NCBI GenBank assembly: GCA_041661865.1
Contig: JBAZTO010000011.1
Location: 10,221-74,220 of the forward strand
DNA length: 64,000 bases
Direction of reading: 5' to 3'
Source of the DNA: JBAZTO01 sp041661865
GTDB taxonomy: Bacteria; Planctomycetota; Phycisphaerae; SM23-33
The notes beneath the pieces were generated by a model. The model saw only the letters and a program-made list of their open reading frames with translations. It did not search any database and was not told the DNA's origin. A program made the translations under genes and the position numbers. Shown piece by piece: positions 58,882 through 64,000 of this stretch (position 1 is its first letter; each line of letters starts with the position of its first letter).

Positions 58882-60439
58882 TCTGTTGAAAACGGCGGCA
58901 GCGGCCGGCGGCGACGGCGTGGCCATTGTGGACGGGGAGGTCCGTTGCACCTTTGCCGAGTTGGACGTTCAAGTCGGCCATCTGGCGGATGAATTGAGGG
59001 CGCGTGGGCTGCGCAGGGGCGACCGCGTCGGCATCCTCGGCGGCAAGTCGCTCGCGCAGGTCGTGGCGATCCTGGCCGCGGCGCGGGCCCAGGGCGTCTT
59101 CGTGGTCATCAGCCCCAAGCTCAAGGCCGAGCAGGCGGACTTTATCTGCCAGGACTGCCGGGTGCGGGCCCTGATTGATACCCATGCCCGCCCCGTCGGC
59201 GTGAAGATGATCGACCCAGGCCCAATTTGCGGCGACACTTCTGCCCCTGTGTCATCGTGTGACGTTTCGGGTTGGAATCACCCCCAAGCTGACGCTTGGG
59301 GGTGGCACCTCAACAACGGGCCGACCATCCGCCGCGATCTGGCCTGCCTGATGTACACCTCCGGCTCGACGGGCCGGCCCAAGGGCGTCATGATCTCGCA
59401 CGGCAACCTGCTGGCCGGGGTCGAGTCGGTCGTCAGTTACCTGGGGCTGCGGCAGGATGACCGGATCGTCAGCGTCCTGCCCTTTGCGTTCGACTACGGG
59501 CTCAACCAACTTCTCTGCGCCCTGTCCGTGCGGTGCCGCCTCATTCTCATCGACTCACCTTTCCCGCAGGACATCGCGCGCGGCATCCACGCGCATTGCG
59601 GCACGGTGCTGGCGGGCGTGCCGCCGACCTGGGCACTCATGCTTTTCTCGAAGAGCGTCAAACGCGGCGTCGGGTCGAAAGCTCTGTTCCCCTCGCTGCG
59701 GATCGTCACCAACTCCGGCGGGCGCGTGGCGCCGGCGATGCTCAGGGAGATGCAGCGAGCCTTTCCCGCCGCCCGGATATTCCTGATGTATGGCCTGACC
59801 GAGGCGTTCCGCTCGACCTACCTGGACCCCGACCAGTTGGATGTGCGGCCGGAGTCGATCGGCAAGGCCATTCCCGGCGCGGAGGTCTTCCTGGTCAATG
59901 ACCGGGGGCAGCCCGCGCAGGTGGGGGAGATCGGCGAGATCGTCCATCGCGGCGACACCGTCGCCCTGGGCTACTGGAACCACCCCGACGAGACGGCCCG
60001 GGTCTACCGTCTGCACCCCTTCGCCGGCGAGGGAGCGGGCCTGGCTGAATACGTCGTGTACTCCGGCGACTACGCGGTGCAGGACGAGGAAGGTTTCCTC
60101 TACTACCACGGGCGGCGCGACCACCAGATGAAGGTCCAGGGCATGCGGGTGGGCCCTGAGGAAATCGAGATGGTCATCGCCGAGGCCGAGGGCGTCTGTG
60201 AGTGCGTGGTGGTGTCCTCCGGCAGCGACGACAGCGGCGACAGGATCGTGGCGATGGTGCTGGCGCGGGAGCGTGTTGACGCCGAGACGATCCTCAAACA
60301 CTGCCACCGGCGGCTGCCGCGCTACATGGTTCCGCGCGAGGTGCGGCTATGTGAATCGTTCCCGCGATTGGACAACGGCAAGACCGACCGCATGACGCTA
60401 CGCGACCAGGCCCGTCGGGAGATGGCGGTGCGAGAATGA
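58862..60439 (+). CDS. AMP-forming acyl-CoA/aminoacyl ligase, exosortase-A-associated type
   Basis: A 525-aa ANL-superfamily adenylating enzyme. The P-loop-like LMYTSGSTGRPKGV is near residue 165, FLMYGLTEAF is motif A5, YSGDYAVQDEEGFLYYHGRRD is A7 and LDNGKTDR holds the C-terminal catalytic Lys. It would activate an acid for transfer to the acyl carrier protein encoded at 61931. A family D palindrome adds about ten residues (WNHPQADAWGWHL) before the P-loop. AGGGG precedes the start, which overlaps hydrolase 1 by 20 bp. Confidence 0.87.
   Translation: MQCSIDDLLKTAAAAGGDGVAIVDGEVRCTFAELDVQVGHLADELRARGLRRGDRVGILGGKSLAQVVAILAAARAQGVFVVISPKLKAEQADFICQDCRVRALIDTHARPVGVKMIDPGPICGDTSAPVSSCDVSGWNHPQADAWGWHLNNGPTIRRDLACLMYTSGSTGRPKGVMISHGNLLAGVESVVSYLGLRQDDRIVSVLPFAFDYGLNQLLCALSVRCRLILIDSPFPQDIARGIHAHCGTVLAGVPPTWALMLFSKSVKRGVGSKALFPSLRIVTNSGGRVAPAMLREMQRAFPAARIFLMYGLTEAFRSTYLDPDQLDVRPESIGKAIPGAEVFLVNDRGQPAQVGEIGEIVHRGDTVALGYWNHPDETARVYRLHPFAGEGAGLAEYVVYSGDYAVQDEEGFLYYHGRRDHQMKVQGMRVGPEEIEMVIAEAEGVCECVVVSSGSDDSGDRIVAMVLARERVDAETILKHCHRRLPRYMVPREVRLCESFPRLDNGKTDRMTLRDQARREMAVRE
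59279..59304. repeat. Family D palindrome inside the AMP ligase gene
   Basis: CACCCCCAAGC and GCTTGGGGGTG form a perfect 11-bp stem around TGAC. It is read in frame as HPQADAWGW between the N-terminal subdomain and the P-loop of the ligase. Confidence 0.8.
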
Positions 60440-61899
60440 GCCGGCCCGCCGATTGTCTATTGTGGTGTCCTGACGTCCTGGTCGCGCGCGGCCGATTCAA
60501 GCCGAGCCATTACCTGGGAATCCTCTATATTGCCCGTGTGGCTGAGGCCGGCGGGTACGAACCTCGCGTCATCCTGCACGGGCACGACTTGGATGCCGTC
60601 GCGGCGGAAGTGGAGCGGGTCAGGCCGCGGATCGTCGGTGTCTCCGTGACCGACAGCCAGTGGCGAAGCAACCTGCCGCTGGCGGTGGCCTTGTGCCGGC
60701 AGGTCAAACGCCAGGCCCATCCGCCGCGGACGGTGCTGGGCGGGCTGCTGGCCACCATGTTCGCCGATGAGATCATGGCCAGGCACGCCGACGTCGATAT
60801 CGTGGTCAGGGGCGAGGGCGAGGAAACTTTCCTGGAGATCCTCGCCGAGCGACCGCTGGATCAGATCGCGGGCATCGCCTACCGGGATGAGTGCGGGACA
60901 ATCCATCACACGCCGCCGCGCCCGCCGCTGGCCGACCTGGACCATCTGCCGCACGCCCTGGCCGTCGAGAGCGAAGCGACGGCTACCACCGAGTGCGCCG
61001 GGCTGCTGGGCAACGTGCGATACGCCCCGGCCGAGCAGTGCGCCAGCATCATGACCGGCCGCGGGTGCCGCGGGGCCTGCACTTTCTGCGTCAATCCCTG
61101 GTACTACAAGCCGGTCCGGCGGCGAAGCATCGCTGGCGTGGCCGACGAGATTGCGCAACTGTCACTTCGCGGCGTGCGGTTCCTGCGGGTCTGCGACGCG
61201 GACTTTGCCGACGGCGCCGAGCGGGTCATGCAGTTCTGCGACGCGGTCCGGCCCTTTGGCATGCAGTGGTCATGCTGGCAGCGGGCGGACATGACCGACG
61301 CGGCGGCCTACCGCGCCATGCGGCGCTCCGGTTGCCGCAACACCACCTTCGGCATCGAGAGCTTTGACCCGGAGATTCGCAATCGGGGGTACGGCAAGGG
61401 CATCAGCGATGAGCGGCTGGCCCAGGCCATCGGCAACGCCAGCCGCGCGGGGCTCGACACCATCGGCGAGATCATCATCGGCCATCCCCAGGAAGATGCC
61501 GCGCGGCTGCGCGAGGGGCTGCGGCGGGCCCGTCACATCCTGCGACACCTGGATTACGTCAACATCTCCTTCCTGTCGATCACGCCGCACACGGCCTTGT
61601 GGCGGCAGATGACGGCGGAAATGCCCGCCGGGCAGGTCCAACGCCTGCGACTGCGGGCCATGCACGAGTTCCCGTCTGTCTGGCGGTTTGTTCAGGGCGT
61701 CCGGCCGGGGGCACTAGAGGCCATCAGCGAAGAATACCTGCGGAGCGTCTATCACAATCCGCTGTACCTGCTTCGGCAGTGCGGTAGGATCGTGACACGC
61801 CGCAAACGCTTGGTGTGGCGTAACCGCAAGGAGATCGCCCGCTTCGTGGGCGGAAAAGTCGCGCTCGCCATTGCATCATCCGGCAGAGGCAAGGCATAA
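60436..61899 (+). CDS. B12-binding radical SAM protein
   Basis: A 487-aa enzyme. The N-terminal cobalamin-binding fold spans about residues 15-140 (IVGVSVTDSQWRSNL, VLGGLLATMFADE, DIVVRGEGEETFLEI). The radical SAM Cys triad follows in GRGCRGACTFCVNPWYY near residue 210. GIESFDPEIRNRGYGKG and IIGHPQED are typical of the class. B12-radical SAM enzymes often methylate or rearrange unactivated carbons. It lies between the AMP ligase and the acyl carrier protein, so it may tailor a carrier-bound intermediate. ATGA overlap with the ligase. Confidence 0.88.
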   Translation: MSRPADCLLWCPDVLVARGRFKPSHYLGILYIARVAEAGGYEPRVILHGHDLDAVAAEVERVRPRIVGVSVTDSQWRSNLPLAVALCRQVKRQAHPPRTVLGGLLATMFADEIMARHADVDIVVRGEGEETFLEILAERPLDQIAGIAYRDECGTIHHTPPRPPLADLDHLPHALAVESEATATTECAGLLGNVRYAPAEQCASIMTGRGCRGACTFCVNPWYYKPVRRRSIAGVADEIAQLSLRGVRFLRVCDADFADGAERVMQFCDAVRPFGMQWSCWQRADMTDAAAYRAMRRSGCRNTTFGIESFDPEIRNRGYGKGISDERLAQAIGNASRAGLDTIGEIIIGHPQEDAARLREGLRRARHILRHLDYVNISFLSITPHTALWRQMTAEMPAGQVQRLRLRAMHEFPSVWRFVQGVRPGALEAISEEYLRSVYHNPLYLLRQCGRIVTRRKRLVWRNRKEIARFVGGKVALAIASSGRGKA

Positions 61900-61930
61900 G
61901 GGGGCTGAGACTGTTACACGGAGACAGAGC

Positions 61931-62197
61931 ATGGAACAAGCTGTAGCGGCTAATCGCGTCAAGCAAACGATCATGTGTCTCTTCCAGCCCGGCCTGAGCG
62001 CCGAGCAGATAAGCGACGACATTGCGATCTTTGACAGCGGGATTGGCCTGGATTCGATGGCGGCCGTCACGCTGGTGGAGGGTCTGGAGGATGCCTTCGG
62101 CATTTGCATCGATAACGACGATTTGACGATGGAGAACTTCAAAACGGTCTCCGCCGTTGCGGCCCTGATCTGTCGCAAGAAGGGCGGTGTGGCGTGA
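61931..62197 (+). CDS. Acyl carrier protein
   Basis: An 88-aa carrier protein. The phosphopantetheine Ser is in GIGLDSMAAVTLVEGLEDAF, matching the GxDSxxxxxLxxxLE pattern. The start at 61931 gives a normal ACP N-terminus. It is the probable partner of the AMP ligase three genes upstream. The next gene's GTG overlaps its stop. Confidence 0.88.
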   Translation: MEQAVAANRVKQTIMCLFQPGLSAEQISDDIAIFDSGIGLDSMAAVTLVEGLEDAFGICIDNDDLTMENFKTVSAVAALICRKKGGVA

Positions 62198-63027
62198 TTG
62201 TTCACCGGGAGGCGGAAGTTCGCTCCGGCGGCGCGGCGCCCGCGGTCTGCCTGACCGACGTCACCATGCGATACCCCTTGCCCAAGCGATACCGCGAAAT
62301 GCTGCTGTCGCCGTGGAAGCGGCGGTATGTGACGGTCCTCCGCGAGGTGTGCCTGACGATCATGCCGGGCCAGACACTGGGCATCCTGGGCCCTAACGGG
62401 GCGGGCAAGACGACGCTGCTCAAGCTCATCGGCGGGCTGCTTTATCCGCATGCCGGGACCATCGCGGTCGGCGGGTGCGATACGCAACGGGCCAACAACC
62501 AGGTGCGGCGGAAGGTCGGCTTTGTCCTCAACGAGGACAGGAGTTTCTACTGGCGGCTGACGGGGCGGCAGAACCTGGAGTTCTTCGGCGCGCTGGACAA
62601 CATGGCGGGCCTGGCCCTCCGGCGGCGCTCGGAGCGACTGCTGGAACTGGCCGGCCTGAAAAACGCCGCCGACACGCGCGTCTCGGACTATTCCTGCGGC
62701 ATGCGACAGCGGCTGGCCATCGCGCGGGGCCTGCTGGCTGAGCCGGAAGTCCTGATCCTGGACGAGCCGACCCGCTCGCTGGACCCGGTGGGGGCTGAGT
62801 CCCTGCGGGCGCTGATCGCCGGGGATGTGCGGTCCGGCGGGGCCCGGACGCTGGTCATCGCCACGCACCAGATCGAAGAGGCCCGGCAATTGTGCGACGC
62901 CGTCGCGATTCTCTCCTTCGGGCGGCTGGTCGATTGGGTGTCGGTGGAGCAGGCCCGGCACGGCTGCGACGGGCTGGCCGGGCACTATCGGCGTGCCGTC
63001 TGCCGGAAGGAGGCCCTCGAATGCTAG
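62194..63027 (+). CDS. ABC transporter ATPase (ABC-2 exporter type)
   Basis: A 277-aa ATPase with Walker A GPNGAGKTT (near 67), Walker B VLILDEPTRSLDP and H-loop ATHQIEEARQ. The signature motif is YSCGMRQR, the relaxed form seen in drug, lipid and polysaccharide exporters. An N-terminal extension of 25 residues precedes the domain. Start GTG at 62194 (GTGA overlap with the ACP gene). It pairs with the permease that follows. Confidence 0.9.
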   Translation: MIVHREAEVRSGGAAPAVCLTDVTMRYPLPKRYREMLLSPWKRRYVTVLREVCLTIMPGQTLGILGPNGAGKTTLLKLIGGLLYPHAGTIAVGGCDTQRANNQVRRKVGFVLNEDRSFYWRLTGRQNLEFFGALDNMAGLALRRRSERLLELAGLKNAADTRVSDYSCGMRQRLAIARGLLAEPEVLILDEPTRSLDPVGAESLRALIAGDVRSGGARTLVIATHQIEEARQLCDAVAILSFGRLVDWVSVEQARHGCDGLAGHYRRAVCRKEALEC

Positions 63028-63833
63028 CGTCCAAGGCCCTGGCCTTCATCAAGCGGGACTACCGCATCGAGTCGAGCTACAAGTTCGCCTTCGTGTTCGA
63101 GGCGCTGACGACGGTATTTCCGCTCGTGAGCTTCTACTTCATCGGCCGCCTGGTCGGCCCGCAAGGCCCGGGGGGCGGGCTGGCGCGCTACGGCGGGCAG
63201 TACTTCCCCTTCGCACTGGTGGGCATCGCCGTCTCGCAATACCTGCTCCTGTCGCTGGGCACTTTCAGCCGAACCATTCGCCGCAGCCAGATGGCCGGTT
63301 GCCTGGAGGCCACCCTCAGCGCCCAGACCTCGCCCCAGGCGGTGATTGTCTTCTCATCGCTCTACTGTTTCGCGACCAAGCTGCTGCACACGCTGCTGGT
63401 GTTCGTGCTGGGATGGCTCGTCTTCGGGGTACACCTGCAACAGGCCAACTTCCTGAGCGCCGCGGTCGTGCTGGCCCTGACGGTGGCCGCCTTCAGCGGG
63501 CTGGGCATCCTCTCGGCTGCGTTCATTGTGCTGCTCAAGAAGGGCGACCCCATCGAGTGGTGCATCGGGGCCGCCAGTTCGCTGCTGGGCGGGGCGGTGT
63601 TCCCCATCGAGGTCATGCCCGGGTGGATGCAGGCCCTCTCTGTGCTCTTTCCCATCACCTACTCCATCGAGGCCATGCGGATGGCGATTCTCCGCGGCTG
63701 GGGCCTGGAGATGCTTTGGAAGCCGGTGGCGATCCTGGCGGTGATGGCTGCGATCCTGCTCCCAGCCGGGATTTGGGCCTTCACGGCGGCGGTCGCTCAA
63801 GGCCGGCGCGACGGCAGCCTGATGCATTACTGA
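63021..63833 (+). CDS. ABC-2 type exporter permease
   Basis: A 270-aa membrane protein with six segments. Parts such as FIKRDYRIESSYKFAFVFEAL, TFSRTIRRSQMAGCLEATLSA and GGAVFPIEVMPGWMQALSVLFPITYSIEAMR are typical of ABC-2 permeases (NodJ/DrrB-like) for lipids, polysaccharides or small amphiphiles. GGAGG precedes the ATG, which overlaps the ATPase gene by 7 bp. It may export the product of the carrier-protein pathway upstream. Confidence 0.88.
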   Translation: MLASKALAFIKRDYRIESSYKFAFVFEALTTVFPLVSFYFIGRLVGPQGPGGGLARYGGQYFPFALVGIAVSQYLLLSLGTFSRTIRRSQMAGCLEATLSAQTSPQAVIVFSSLYCFATKLLHTLLVFVLGWLVFGVHLQQANFLSAAVVLALTVAAFSGLGILSAAFIVLLKKGDPIEWCIGAASSLLGGAVFPIEVMPGWMQALSVLFPITYSIEAMRMAILRGWGLEMLWKPVAILAVMAAILLPAGIWAFTAAVAQGRRDGSLMHY

Positions 63834-63939
63834 AAGGGAATAGGGACCAGGGAAAAGGGACCAGGGTGTCCGGTGTCCGGTCCGGGAATAGGTTGTCACT
63901 TTGATCAGTGGAAGTGATGGCCTTTTTCAGGAGCGTGGC

Positions 63940-64000
63940 ATGCAACCGACGGTACGTATTCGTTACAGTATGGCTTTCAAGCAGCAGGTGGTCGAGGATT
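63940..64000 (+). CDS. Transposase N-terminus (IS3-like OrfA), cut by window end
   Basis: Twenty codons read MQPTVRIRYSMAFKQQVVED, resembling the helix-turn-helix start of IS3-type OrfA proteins. GGAG lies six bases before the ATG. The 106 bp between the permease stop and this start contain a repeated GGGACCAGGG and no gene. The remainder lies outside the window. Confidence 0.5.
   Translation, partial: MQPTVRIRYSMAFKQQVVED

Overview
The window is GC-rich and Gram-negative in character, and most likely belongs to a Phycisphaerae-like member of the Planctomycetota. The reasons are low-complexity linkers such as PASQPASRP and ATTRPTSTTRATT, a signal peptidase I with zinc-ribbon and large extra insertions, PEP-CTERM and exosortase-A-associated genes, LptB and a complete type II secretion operon. 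Several families of short palindromic repeats also lie inside reading frames and are translated as peptides such as TGETPVVP. This assignment is inference; no rRNA gene is present.

Layout. From 0 to 22 kb nearly all genes are on the minus strand: hemL, leuS, a substrate-binding protein with a fused two-domain ABC permease, ispH, an ECF sigma/anti-sigma/periplasmic-protein trio, lptB, lepB, hypothetical genes, a patch of gene and IS remnants (19.4-20.3 kb), and an AGCS amino-acid symporter. Two tRNA genes, Pro(GGG) and Ile(CAU), mark a strand switch near 22 kb. From there on almost everything is on the plus strand: a sulfatase; a stand-alone LigD-type 3'-phosphoesterase (minus strand); a repeat-rich intergenic region; a NusG-like antiterminator that probably serves the polysaccharide locus; a lower-GC island with a Cys-rich secreted peptide, an exported membrane-anchored protein and a DUF1573 protein; three GT4 glycosyltransferases; and a 1025-aa TPR-like exported protein. 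These are followed by a type II secretion operon (gspE F G H I J K L M C D) with TPR genes, then a second polysaccharide block with a phosphoglycosyl transferase, an MVF-family flippase, an O-antigen-ligase-like protein and an exported carbohydrate-binding-like protein. The last block holds the exosortase-A-associated small-molecule module (PLP decarboxylase, two hydrolases, AMP ligase, acyl carrier protein), joined by a B12-binding radical SAM protein and an ABC-2 exporter. The window ends in the start of a transposase.

The two strongest novelties both concern leuS. First, a complete REP-associated tyrosine transposase (RAYT), flanked by inverted REP palindromes, sits in frame inside the leucyl-tRNA synthetase at the entrance of its editing domain, giving a predicted 1170-aa protein. 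Second, the leuS leader encodes a 19-residue peptide rich in leucine codons. It is followed directly by mutually exclusive antiterminator and terminator hairpins with a T6 tract, the architecture of ribosome-mediated attenuation.

Gene starts were chosen from Shine-Dalgarno spacing, ATGA/GTGA overlaps and N-terminal family features. Family names come from motif recognition only; no database search was run.
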